Part shown: one piece after another, positions 8,364-16,742 of the stretch
Layout: each line of letters starts with the position of its first letter
How positions within the stretch are numbered: the first letter of the stretch is position 1
Source: Enhydrobacter aerosaccus
Lineage (GTDB): Bacteria; Pseudomonadota; Alphaproteobacteria; Reyranellales; Reyranellaceae
DNA: 64,000 nucleotides
Reading direction: 5' to 3'
Assembly (NCBI GenBank): GCA_903832005.1
Contig: CAIKZO010000077.1
Coordinates: forward strand, 92,016-156,015
Program-made: the position numbers and the translations under genes
Notes under the pieces: model-generated
What the model was told of the DNA's origin: nothing
What the model saw: the letters and a program-made list of their open reading frames with translations, nothing else
Database searches by the model: none

Positions 8364-10064
8364 ATGTCGAATCTCGATCCCGTCACCCTGACCGTCCTCC
8401 AGAACGGCCTGATCCAGGTCTGCAACGAAATGGACCTCGCCTTCGTGCGATCTGCCTTTTCGCCGGTCATTTCCGAGGGAATGGACCGTTCGGACGGGAT
8501 TTACGATGCAACCGACGGCTCCTTAATTGCGCAGGGCGAGCTGGGACTGCCGGTATTTGTCGGCACCATGCAGTTCTCGACCCGCGCGGTCATCGACCGT
8601 GTGAAATCCCACTATGCCGGCAAGGTCGATCCGGGCGACGTCTTCATCGTCAACGATCCCTATCTCGGCGGCACCCATCTGATGGACGTGCGCTTCGTGA
8701 AGCCGTTCTTCTACAAGGGCGAGCTGTTCGCCTGGCTGGCCAACACCGGCCACTGGCCCGATGTCGGCGGCATGGTGCCGGGTGGCTTCTCCGCCAGCGC
8801 CACCGAGGTCGAGCAGGAAGGTCTGCGCCTGCCGCCGGTGAAGTTCTGGAAGAAGGGCGAGATGGACCAGGAGATCCTCTCGATCATCCTGTCCAACATC
8901 CGTATCGCCGACCAGCGCATCGGCGACATCAAGGCCCAGGCCGCCGCGCTCACGACCGGTGAGGTGCGGCTGACCGCGCTGATCGATCGCTACGGCGCCG
9001 GCGTGGTGAAGCAGGCGATCGCCGAGATGCGTCATCGCGCCGAGCGCCAGATGCGCGCCAAGATTTCCGATATTCCCGATGGCGTCTACGAGGGCACCAG
9101 CCAGGTCGACAGCGACGGCGTGGTCGACCAGCCGCTCACCATCAAGATGAAGATCACCAAGAAGGGCGACGAGCTGCTCTTCGACATGACCGGCTCGAGC
9201 CCGCCGTGCCGCGGGCCGATGAACAGCGTCATCGCCACGACCAAGTCGGCGATCTATCTCGCGATCAAGCACATCTTCCCCGAGGTGCCGATCAATGCCG
9301 GCACCTTCGAGCCGCTCAAGATCATCGAGCCGCACGACACGTTCCTGTATGCCACGTATCCGCGGCCTGTCTCGGGCTGCGCGGCCGAGGTGAGCCAGCG
9401 CATCGCCGAGGCGGTGTTCGCGGCGCTCACCAAGGCGATCCCGGACCTGCTGTTCGCCGCCCCTGCCGGCACGTCGGGCAACCTGGGCGTCGGCGGCTAC
9501 GATCCCGAGCGCAACCGCTCCTACATCATGTATCTCTTCACCGGCGGCGGGTATGGCGGCTTCCAGGGCGGCGACGGCTTGAGCAACGGTTGCTCGACCA
9601 TCGGCATCTCCAAGATGCCGCCGGTCGAGGTGCTGGAGCAGTTCTATCCGATCCTGTTCGAGGAGTTCTCCTTGCGCGAGGGCTCGGGTGGCGCCGGCGA
9701 GTATCGCGGCGGCTTCGGCATCAACTACGCGATCAAGCTGCGGCGCGGCGAGGCGAGGGTGTCTATGGTGATGGATCATGGCCGCACCGGCCCGCAGGGC
9801 GCGCTGGGTGGCGAGGCAGGCGGCGTGAACACCGTCGCGGTCAGCCAGAAGGGCAAGACCTATCATCCGCCCCATCTCAGCAAGGACCAGGATATCGAGA
9901 TCGGTGTCGGTGACGTGGTGCGCGTGTCGACGCCGGGCGGCGGCGGCTTCGGCGATCCCGCCAAGCGCAAGCCAGAGTCGATCGCCCGCGATATCGCGCG
10001 CGGCTATTACACGGCCGAGCAGGCATCCGCGAAGTTCGGCGCCAAAGTCAGCGCGAGCAAATAA
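8364..10064 (+). CDS. Hydantoinase B/oxoprolinase family protein (HyuB-like)
   Basis: 566 residues spanning the whole HyuB domain, with LDPVTLTVLQNGL at the start, HLMDVRFVKP and NTGHWPDVGG in the middle, and GGGGFGDPAKR at the C-terminus. HyuB normally works with HyuA, an ATP-dependent subunit, to open cyclic amides such as hydantoins or 5-oxoproline, or to carboxylate ketones. No HyuA lies within the window. It diverges from the molybdenum hydroxylase operon across 80 bp, which suggests shared control and perhaps a shared ring-degrading pathway. Confidence 0.92.
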   Translation: MSNLDPVTLTVLQNGLIQVCNEMDLAFVRSAFSPVISEGMDRSDGIYDATDGSLIAQGELGLPVFVGTMQFSTRAVIDRVKSHYAGKVDPGDVFIVNDPYLGGTHLMDVRFVKPFFYKGELFAWLANTGHWPDVGGMVPGGFSASATEVEQEGLRLPPVKFWKKGEMDQEILSIILSNIRIADQRIGDIKAQAAALTTGEVRLTALIDRYGAGVVKQAIAEMRHRAERQMRAKISDIPDGVYEGTSQVDSDGVVDQPLTIKMKITKKGDELLFDMTGSSPPCRGPMNSVIATTKSAIYLAIKHIFPEVPINAGTFEPLKIIEPHDTFLYATYPRPVSGCAAEVSQRIAEAVFAALTKAIPDLLFAAPAGTSGNLGVGGYDPERNRSYIMYLFTGGGYGGFQGGDGLSNGCSTIGISKMPPVEVLEQFYPILFEEFSLREGSGGAGEYRGGFGINYAIKLRRGEARVSMVMDHGRTGPQGALGGEAGGVNTVAVSQKGKTYHPPHLSKDQDIEIGVGDVVRVSTPGGGGFGDPAKRKPESIARDIARGYYTAEQASAKFGAKVSASK

Positions 10065-10066
10065 CC

Positions 10067-10600
10067 ATGCTGCGTCGCGAACTCTTTGCTTTGCCGTTGC
10101 TGGCGCTTGCCGGCATGGCGCACGCGCAAAAGAAGCTGGTCGTGCCGCTCGCCTGGTACGGCGTACGGGTCGAGGACAATGTCTTCACCGTCGAGATGCC
10201 GGGCGTACCCGACCATCGCATCGTCGACGACAGGTCTGCGCGCGGTACCGCCTTTCAGCTCCATTCCTACAGCCTCGAGACCGGCGGCTATTCCTACGTG
10301 GCCCAGACCGCGCTCTATCCGTTCGATGTCGATATCACCGATCCGCGCGTCATCCTGCAGGCGGCGCTCAACGGCCGCGTCCAGCAGCTGGTCGGACGCA
10401 AATGGAGCAAGGTCGACTGGCGCGAGATCGACGGCGCCTTCGCCGTCGAGTCCGTGGGCGCACTGGCCGGCGGCAATGCGCTGCGCCAACTCATCCTGTT
10501 GAAGGAGCGGCGCTTCGTGTCGCTGGCCTTCCTTGGTAACGCCGCCGGTGCGACGGGCGTCGAGGCCGAGCGGTTCTTCAAGTCGCTGAAGTTGGCGTAG
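10067..10600 (+). CDS. Secreted protein of unknown function, paralogue of the next gene
   Basis: 177 residues. Residues 1-20 are a Sec signal peptide (cleavage after AHA), so the product is periplasmic or exported. I do not recognise a family. The C-terminal half (VGRKWSKVDW, LLKERRFVSL, ERFFKSLKLA) aligns with that of the next gene (VDGKWDKLLW, ITKERRIFYI, DKFFNSVRLG), so the two are diverged tandem duplicates. It starts 2 bp after the HyuB stop and is likely co-transcribed. Confidence 0.75.
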   Translation: MLRRELFALPLLALAGMAHAQKKLVVPLAWYGVRVEDNVFTVEMPGVPDHRIVDDRSARGTAFQLHSYSLETGGYSYVAQTALYPFDVDITDPRVILQAALNGRVQQLVGRKWSKVDWREIDGAFAVESVGALAGGNALRQLILLKERRFVSLAFLGNAAGATGVEAERFFKSLKLA

Positions 10601-10611
10601 AGATAGGCACG

Positions 10612-11151
10612 ATGAGAAAGCCTCGCATCCGAATTCGCGAGGTCTATCGCGCGCTGCTTGGCTGCGTCCTGTTGTCCGCTGTCGCCGGCTCGGCCGTCTG
10701 GGGCCAGACGCCTTCTCAGGATATGAAGCGGTCGCTGGAGATAGTCTTTCCCTACGATTTTTCATGCTCGACGTTTTCCAGCCCGTCGACTTACGGGGAG
10801 GTTTTCTGGCGGCTCTGCGAGTCCGAGCAGGACGACGTGATCACGACGATGCAAACCGGTCTTTTCCCCGAGGATTCGATCGACGCCGATCCCGGTCTCG
10901 CAAGAGCAGTCGCTCAGCAAATGGTAGATGCCGCTACCGTGCGTCTGGTCGATGGGAAATGGGACAAACTCCTGTGGGCCGACTTCCAGGGCGGAAAGGG
11001 GTTCTCGGCTGTCGGTCATCGGCTCGACGGTCGCATTACTCGACTCCTATCGATCACCAAAGAGCGACGCATTTTCTACATCACCGGCGTCGCCCCTGAG
11101 GGGCGGCCCGAAATCGACAAGTTCTTCAATTCCGTGCGATTGGGCGACTGA
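10612..11151 (+). CDS. Secreted protein of unknown function, paralogue of the previous gene
   Basis: 179 residues. A basic N-terminus and hydrophobic segment up to about residue 31 (ending VWGQ) look like a signal peptide. The mature part holds three Cys residues if the one in the signal is ignored (two near residues 55 and 68), which suggests a disulfide; the neighbour has none. Conserved pieces shared with the upstream gene are the KWDKLLW, TKERR and KFFNSVRL segments. Its TGA overlaps the ATG of the asparaginase gene (ATGA-type, 1 bp shared), implying translational coupling. Base use is slightly less GC-rich than its neighbours. Confidence 0.75.
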   Translation: MRKPRIRIREVYRALLGCVLLSAVAGSAVWGQTPSQDMKRSLEIVFPYDFSCSTFSSPSTYGEVFWRLCESEQDDVITTMQTGLFPEDSIDADPGLARAVAQQMVDAATVRLVDGKWDKLLWADFQGGKGFSAVGHRLDGRITRLLSITKERRIFYITGVAPEGRPEIDKFFNSVRLGD

Positions 11152-12170
11152 TGCAAAAACCACGTATTCATATCCTGGCGCTGGGCGGCACCATCGCCAC
11201 CAGTCCCGACGCCACCGGCGCGATGCAGATGGGCTTGGGCGCCGACGATCTCGTTCGCGCCGTGCCGCTGCTCGCGTCCGTCGCCGAGATCGAGGCGGAG
11301 ACGGTGAGCCGGGTCGGCAGCCATTCGCTGGGCTTCGACCAGATCAATGCGCTTGCGGCCAAGATCCGTGGCCTGAAAGCCGACGGCATCGTGGTGACGC
11401 AGGGCACCGACACGACCGAAGAGACCAGCTTCCTGCTCGATCTGCTGCTCGACCTCGACAAGCCGGTGATCGTGACCGCGGCCATGCGCAATCCGTCGCT
11501 CACTTCGCCGGACGGTCCAGGCAATCTCCTGGCGGCGGTGAGGGTGGCCTGCGATCCGTGGGTGCGCGCGCATGCCAAGGCGCTCGGCGTGATGGTCGTG
11601 ATGTTGGACGAGGTCTATGCCGCGGCCGACGTGCTGAAGGTCCACCCGACCCGCATCAACGCCTTCGCCTCGACGCAGACGGGTCCGCTGGCGGCACTCG
11701 TCGAAGACAGGGTCGTGCCGATGAGCCTGCCGGTGCGCGACGCGATCACCGCCGCGCGCAAGCATCTCGCCGGCGCGAAGGACGGCAAGGCCGCGCCCGT
11801 CGCGGTGTTCTGGATGTCGCTCGACGAGACCGGTCGCGTGATGGAAGCCGTTGCCTCGGCACCGGATCATCTTGGCTACAAGGGCGCGGTGATCGGCGCG
11901 ATGGGCGGCGGCCACACACCCGAACGCGCGATCGCCGGCGTGCACAAAATTGCAGCGGCGATTCCCACAGTCGTCGCGCCGCGCGCCGGCGGCGGTCCGC
12001 TGTTGCGCGCGACCTATGGCGGTCCGAGTTCTGAAATAGAATTGCGCAAGAACGGGCTGATCTGGGGCGGAAGATTGCATCCGCTGAAAGCACGTATCCT
12101 GCTGGAAACCTGCCTGCGCGCGGGTCTGTCGCGGTCGGCTGTCACGGAAGTGTTCGACCCGTTCGGCTAG
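11151..12170 (+). CDS. L-asparaginase (type I/II fold)
   Basis: 339 residues. Both catalytic motifs are present: LALGGTIATS with the Thr nucleophile T14, and VVTQGTDTTEETSF with T86-D87. There is no signal peptide, so a cytoplasmic enzyme hydrolysing asparagine (or a related amide) to the acid and ammonia is expected. It is translationally coupled to the preceding secreted-protein gene, an odd pairing whose meaning is unclear. It ends 86 bp before the bd oxidase operon. Confidence 0.92.
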   Translation: MQKPRIHILALGGTIATSPDATGAMQMGLGADDLVRAVPLLASVAEIEAETVSRVGSHSLGFDQINALAAKIRGLKADGIVVTQGTDTTEETSFLLDLLLDLDKPVIVTAAMRNPSLTSPDGPGNLLAAVRVACDPWVRAHAKALGVMVVMLDEVYAAADVLKVHPTRINAFASTQTGPLAALVEDRVVPMSLPVRDAITAARKHLAGAKDGKAAPVAVFWMSLDETGRVMEAVASAPDHLGYKGAVIGAMGGGHTPERAIAGVHKIAAAIPTVVAPRAGGGPLLRATYGGPSSEIELRKNGLIWGGRLHPLKARILLETCLRAGLSRSAVTEVFDPFG

Positions 12171-12256
12171 GAAGCCTAGAGTCAATTACCCAAAGGGCTT
12201 GGTTGAAGTCCGTTGGGGTGGCCCTACTTCAGGTGTCGTTCGAGTGAGGTGACGGC

Positions 12257-13666
12257 ATGTTCGAGGGTTTCGATGCCACCGTGTTGGCGCGGATGCAGTT
12301 CGCCTTCACGGTCTCGTTCCATTTCATCTTCCCGTCCTTCACGATCGGGTTGGCGAGCTATCTCGCCGTCCTCGAAGGCCTGTGGCTGTGGACCGGCCGC
12401 GCCGTCTACATCGACCTGTTCAAATACTGGCTGAAGATCTTCTCGCTGGTCTTCGGCATGGGCGTCGTCTCGGGCGTCGTCATGTCCTACCAGTTCGGCA
12501 CCAACTGGTCGGTGTTCTCCGACAAGGCCGGCTCGATCGTGGGACCCCTGATGGCCTACGAGGTGCTGACGGCCTTCTTCCTCGAGGCGGGATTCCTGGG
12601 CGTCATGCTGTTCGGCATGAACCGGGTCGGCAAGTCGCTGCATTTCACGGCGACGGTTGCCGTTGCCATCGGCACGCTGCTCTCGGCCTTCTGGATCCTG
12701 GCGGCCAACAGCTGGATGCAGACGCCGGTCGGCCACATCGTTGCCGCCAACGGGCAGTTCCAGCCCGGGTCCTGGCTCACCATCATCTTCAATCCGTCGT
12801 TTCCCTATCGCCTGGTGCACACCGTGCTGGCGGCCTTCCTGACCACCGCGCTGGCGGTGGGCGGCGTCGGCGCCTGGCACCTGTTGCGTGGCCACAAGAC
12901 CGGCGGCGCCAGGGTGATGTTCTCGATGGCGATGGGCATGCTGACGGTGGTCGTGCCGATCCAGCTCGTGGCCGGTGATCAGCACGGGCTCAACACGCTG
13001 GAGCACCAGCCGGCCAAGGTCATGGCGATGGAAGGCCACTTCGACAGCCATCCCGACGGTGCGCCGCTCTTTTTGTTCGGCTGGCCGGACATGGAAAAGC
13101 GCCGGGTCGACTACGGAGTCTATGTGCCGAAGCTCGGCTCGCTGGTCCTGAAGCACGATCTCAATGCGCCGATGAAGGGTCTCGACACGGTGCCGCGCGC
13201 CGATTGGGCGCCGGTGCCGATCGTCTTCTGGTCGTTCCGGATCATGGTCGGGCTCGGCCTGCTGATGCTGCTGCTCGCGGGCTGGAGCGTGCTCGCGCGC
13301 GTGCGGCACCAGCTTTACGACTGGACCTGGATGCACCGGTTGGCGCTGTGCATGGGCCCGGCGGGCTTCGTGGCGACGACCGCGGGCTGGGTGACGACCG
13401 AGGTCGGACGTCAGCCCTTCACCGTCTTCGGCCTGCTGCGCACGGCCGACTCATCTTCGCCGTTGCAGGCGCCCGCCGTCGCCACGTCGCTGCTGGCCTT
13501 CATCTGCGTCTACTTCGTCGTGTTCGGCGCGGGCATCTTCTACATCCTGAGACTGATGAACCAACCGCCGCATCACGACGAGCCGGGCCCGAGCGAGGCC
13601 GTTCCGGCGCGGGCCGCGGGCATCACGCCGGCGCCCGTCGTGCCGCACGCGATCGGGGAGCTGTGA
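12257..13666 (+). CDS. cydA: Cytochrome bd-type ubiquinol oxidase subunit I
   Basis: 469 residues with about nine membrane helices. H22 in VSFHFIFP corresponds to the high-spin haem ligand near the N-terminus. The segment GWVTTEVGRQPFTVFGLLRTADS is the subunit I signature, with Phe where many homologues have Trp. The quinol (Q) loop is of the short type found in cyanide-insensitive oxidases (CioA). The enzyme oxidises quinol and reduces oxygen to water with high affinity. It is the first gene of a three-gene operon with cydB 2 bp downstream. Confidence 0.95.
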   Translation: MFEGFDATVLARMQFAFTVSFHFIFPSFTIGLASYLAVLEGLWLWTGRAVYIDLFKYWLKIFSLVFGMGVVSGVVMSYQFGTNWSVFSDKAGSIVGPLMAYEVLTAFFLEAGFLGVMLFGMNRVGKSLHFTATVAVAIGTLLSAFWILAANSWMQTPVGHIVAANGQFQPGSWLTIIFNPSFPYRLVHTVLAAFLTTALAVGGVGAWHLLRGHKTGGARVMFSMAMGMLTVVVPIQLVAGDQHGLNTLEHQPAKVMAMEGHFDSHPDGAPLFLFGWPDMEKRRVDYGVYVPKLGSLVLKHDLNAPMKGLDTVPRADWAPVPIVFWSFRIMVGLGLLMLLLAGWSVLARVRHQLYDWTWMHRLALCMGPAGFVATTAGWVTTEVGRQPFTVFGLLRTADSSSPLQAPAVATSLLAFICVYFVVFGAGIFYILRLMNQPPHHDEPGPSEAVPARAAGITPAPVVPHAIGEL

Positions 13667-13668
13667 CC

Positions 13669-14676
13669 ATGCCGATCACCTTCGACCTGCCCACCATCTG
13701 GGCGCTCATCATCGCCTTCGCGATCTTCGCCTATGTCGTGATGGATGGTTTCGATCTCGGCATCGGCATCCTGTTCCCGACCTTCAAGGAAGGGCAGGAG
13801 CGCAACAGCGCGATGAACTCGATCGCGCCGGTGTGGGACGGCAACGAGACCTGGCTGGTGCTGGGCGGCGGTGGCCTGATGGCGGCGTTCCCGATGGCCT
13901 ACGGCGTCGTGATGTCGGCGCTCTACACGCCGATCGTGGCGATGCTGCTGGCACTGATCTTCCGCGGCGTCGCCTTCGAGTTCCGCTGGCGCGATGCCGC
14001 GCATCGCAAGTACTGGGACGCGGCCTTCACGTTCGGGTCCGTCGTCGCGACCCTGGCGCAGGGCATCACCCTGGGCGGCCTGTTGCAGGGCATCGTGGTG
14101 CACGGCCGCTCCTATGGTGGCGGCTGGTGGGACTGGCTGTCGCCGTTCAGCGTGCTGGTCGGCGTGGCGCTGCTCTGCGGCTACGCGCTGCTGGGGGCGA
14201 CGTGGCTGATCATGAAGAGCGAGGGGCCGCTGCAGGCGCATTGCCACCGGCTGGCGCTGCGTCTCGGCATCGCCACCATCGTCGGCATGGCGGCGGTGAG
14301 TGCGGCCACACCGTTCCTCAGCTACGACTATTATCATCGCTGGTTCGCCTGGCCGCAGGTGCTGTTCACCGCGCAGGTGCCGTTGCTGGTCGCCATTGCC
14401 TCGGTGGTGTTTTTCGTGAGCCTGCGCCGCAAGGCCACGTACCTGCCGTTCCTGATTGCGCTGGGCCTGTTTGCGCTCGGCCTGATCGGGCTGGGCGTCA
14501 GCCTCTATCCCTACGTCGTGCCGCGCGCGATCACGATCTGGGATGCCGCCGCACCTCCGGCCAGTCTCGAGTTCATGCTGGTGGGGGCAGTGATCATGGT
14601 GCCGATCATCCTGGCCTACACCGGCTATGCCTACTGGATCTTCCGCGGCAAGACCGGCGCGGAGGGCTATCACTGA
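13669..14676 (+). CDS. cydB: Cytochrome bd-type ubiquinol oxidase subunit II
   Basis: 335 residues, about eight to nine membrane helices. The N-terminal YVVMDGFDLGIGILFP and the following APVWDGNETWLVLGGGGLMA are diagnostic for subunit II. I chose ATG 13669, because the frame remains open far upstream only as a shadow of cydA, and this start yields the canonical N-terminus two bases after the cydA stop. It stabilises the haem-bearing subunit I in the inner membrane. Confidence 0.95.
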   Translation: MPITFDLPTIWALIIAFAIFAYVVMDGFDLGIGILFPTFKEGQERNSAMNSIAPVWDGNETWLVLGGGGLMAAFPMAYGVVMSALYTPIVAMLLALIFRGVAFEFRWRDAAHRKYWDAAFTFGSVVATLAQGITLGGLLQGIVVHGRSYGGGWWDWLSPFSVLVGVALLCGYALLGATWLIMKSEGPLQAHCHRLALRLGIATIVGMAAVSAATPFLSYDYYHRWFAWPQVLFTAQVPLLVAIASVVFFVSLRRKATYLPFLIALGLFALGLIGLGVSLYPYVVPRAITIWDAAAPPASLEFMLVGAVIMVPIILAYTGYAYWIFRGKTGAEGYH

Positions 14677-14777
14677 TGCCGGCGCCGCGTCAGTGGGCAT
14701 GGTTTGTCGCCCTCTGGGCGGGTGGCGTCGGCGCCGTTTTGGTCATGAGTCTTGCGCTGAGGCTGTGGCTTAAGTAG
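14676..14777 (+). CDS. Small bd-oxidase accessory membrane peptide (DUF2474/CydX-like)
   Basis: A 33-residue frame that starts on the last base of the cydB stop (TGATG) and ends at TAG 14775-14777. A short polar N-terminus (MPAPRQ) is followed by one hydrophobic helix (WAWFVALWAGGVGAVLVMSLAL) and a basic end. Position, length and single helix match the DUF2474/CydX-type third subunit of bd oxidases, which supports assembly or stability. It is too short for routine gene callers, so it is easily missed. Confidence 0.75.
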   Translation: MPAPRQWAWFVALWAGGVGAVLVMSLALRLWLK

Positions 14778-14786
14778 CCACAGGGG

Positions 14787-16289
14787 ATGAGCGAACTCAC
14801 CCTGGCCCAGATCGCCGCCGATCCGTTCGTGCAGACCGGCCTGCTCGCCCTGGTCGGTGCGGTGATCACGCACGTTCTGCTGCGCCACTATCCCGCCCAG
14901 CGCCTGGCCTTCCAGTGCGTCTTCTTCCTGGCGCTGACGGCGCTTCTGTATCGCCACCAGATCGTCCCCTACGAGCTTGCCGCCGACACCACGCCGACCT
15001 TCGAGCGCCTGTTCGTCGCCCTGGCGAAGATCCTCTGGTGGATCAATGGCGCCTGGGTGCTGACCGGCTTCGTCCAGGTCTTCCTGATCGTCGAGCAGCG
15101 GCCGCGCGAGCGTCGCCTGATCCAGGACCTGATCGTCGGCATCATCTATCTCAGCGCGGCACTCTCGGTCGTGGCCTATGTCTTCGGCGCCCCGGTCGGC
15201 ACCTTGATCGCCACCTCCGGCATCTTCGCCATTATCCTCGGCCTTGCGCTGCAGAGCACGCTGGCCGACGTCTTCTCCGGGATCGCGCTCAACCTCAGCA
15301 AGCCCTACGAAGTGGGCGACTGGATCGTGCTGGCCGACGGCTTCGAGGGCCGCGTCGTCGAGACCAACTGGCGGGCCACGCATCTCCTCAACGGCTCGAA
15401 CGATCTCGTCGTACTGCCCAACAGCGGCCTCGCCAAGGCGCAGCTGACCAACCTCAGCAGCCCCAACCGCTCGCACGGGGTGAAGCTCCGCATCCGGATG
15501 GCGCCGACGCAGGCGCCGATGGCGATCTCGGACCTGATGCGCACGGCGATGCTCAGCAGCAACATCATCATGCCCGCGCCCACGCCCGGCGTGGAGATCA
15601 AGTCGCTCGATGCGCAGGCGATCGAGTTCGAGTTGACGTTCCGGGTGCGCGATTTCGCCTCGGCCGCCGCGGCACGGCACGAAGTCTACGACCTGATCTA
15701 TCGTCACGCCCGGGCGGCCGGCATGGCGCTCGCCCAACCCAAGGAAGCCGCTGCCGTCGCGCCGCCGGCGGCGGCACCGTCCACGCCAGCCAGTACAGCC
15801 CAGCGGCTGCTGGATGCGCTCCCGGTGTTCGCCACGCTCACGGACGAGGAGAAGACCTCGCTGGCGGCGACCATGACGCGCAAGAATTATCGCGCCGGCG
15901 ACGTGCTGGCCAAGCAGGGCGACAAGCTCACTTCGCTGTTCGTGATCCGCAACGGCGTGATCGTCATCTCGCGCGGAGACGATGAAGAAGACGTCGAACT
16001 CGGCCGGCTGGCGCCCGGCGACTATTTCGGCGAGGACGGGCTATTCACCGGCGCGCATGAAACCGGGACGGTGCGGGCCCTGACCGGCGTGGTCGTCTAT
16101 GAGGTCTGCCAGGCAGCCCTCGGAAAACTCATGCAGGAACGGCCGAGCATCGCCGACGAGATCAGCCTGACCTTGTCGCGCCGCGCGAAGACCGGCTCGG
16201 CGTCGGCCAAGGTCAATGTCGTCACGGAGAGTTCGGTGACGCGGCTCGTCGCCCGCATCCGCCAGCTGTTCGAAGTCCCGCACACTTAG
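14787..16289 (+). CDS. Mechanosensitive channel (MscS family) with C-terminal cyclic-nucleotide-binding-like domain
   Basis: 500 residues. Four to five membrane helices lie around residues 18-158, and the last (GTLIATSGIFAIILGLALQS) is the pore-lining helix. An MscS beta domain follows (GDWIVLADGFEGRVVETNWR) to about 240, then an Ala/Pro-rich linker (318-338) and a cNMP-binding fold (340-455). In the phosphate-binding cassette FGEDGLFTGAHETGTV, Glu425 replaces the Arg that normally contacts the cyclic phosphate, so cAMP/cGMP binding is doubtful. It lies 9 bp after the bd oxidase operon and may be co-transcribed. Confidence 0.9.
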   Translation: MSELTLAQIAADPFVQTGLLALVGAVITHVLLRHYPAQRLAFQCVFFLALTALLYRHQIVPYELAADTTPTFERLFVALAKILWWINGAWVLTGFVQVFLIVEQRPRERRLIQDLIVGIIYLSAALSVVAYVFGAPVGTLIATSGIFAIILGLALQSTLADVFSGIALNLSKPYEVGDWIVLADGFEGRVVETNWRATHLLNGSNDLVVLPNSGLAKAQLTNLSSPNRSHGVKLRIRMAPTQAPMAISDLMRTAMLSSNIIMPAPTPGVEIKSLDAQAIEFELTFRVRDFASAAAARHEVYDLIYRHARAAGMALAQPKEAAAVAPPAAAPSTPASTAQRLLDALPVFATLTDEEKTSLAATMTRKNYRAGDVLAKQGDKLTSLFVIRNGVIVISRGDDEEDVELGRLAPGDYFGEDGLFTGAHETGTVRALTGVVVYEVCQAALGKLMQERPSIADEISLTLSRRAKTGSASAKVNVVTESSVTRLVARIRQLFEVPHT

Positions 16290-16298
16290 GTCGTGCGC

Positions 16299-16685
16299 CT
16301 AGGTTGTGCGCCTCGTGGGCCGGCAGTTGTAGGCGATCGGCCGCGCGGTATTGGCGCTCTCGCGCAGTGCGGCAAGGTCGTCGCGACCCACCCATTGCGC
16401 CTGGGAGTCGGCGTAGCGGAAGCCGTCGCCCGCGTCCTGGTACTCCATGCGCCAGGTCTTGTTGTCGACCGTCACCGAGGCGCGGTTCTTGGCGTAGACG
16501 ACCGTAACTTCCTTGTGGTTCTCGCAGACATAGGCGATGCCGGTCGGCGTAGCCTCGTCGGGCGACGGCCGCGGGATCGGAGTCCAGGCAACCGTGCCCT
16601 TGCCCTGAGGCACGCAGGCGCCGAGCGGGAGGGCCATGGTGATGACGGCAATCGACAATCGACGCATCCTGCGCTTACCTCTCAC
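16299..16685 (-). CDS. Small lipoprotein, possibly MliC-like lysozyme inhibitor
   Basis: 128 residues from ATG 16685; ATG 16667 (MRRLS) is an equally good start. A lipobox LGAC ends at Cys24, so the mature protein should be a membrane-anchored lipoprotein. The mature part, AYVCENHKEVTVVYAKN then GDGFRYADSQAQWVGRDD, resembles the MliC fold that blocks c-type lysozymes, but similarity is by pattern only. It converges on the MscS gene 10 bp away. A generic periplasmic lipoprotein is the alternative. Confidence 0.6.
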   Translation of the reverse strand: MRGKRRMRRLSIAVITMALPLGACVPQGKGTVAWTPIPRPSPDEATPTGIAYVCENHKEVTVVYAKNRASVTVDNKTWRMEYQDAGDGFRYADSQAQWVGRDDLAALRESANTARPIAYNCRPTRRTT

Positions 16686-16742
16686 TCTCGATTTCGGGGA
16701 CGCGAGCTTAGCCTGCTCGCGCGAAGGGGCAAAATCGGTCTA

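Noticed and set aside
4891..8391. A 1166-codon open frame on the + strand
   Set aside because: It lies antisense to the Bug receptor and molybdenum hydroxylase genes, is low in complexity and His/Arg/Ala-rich, and shows no family motif; a high-GC shadow.
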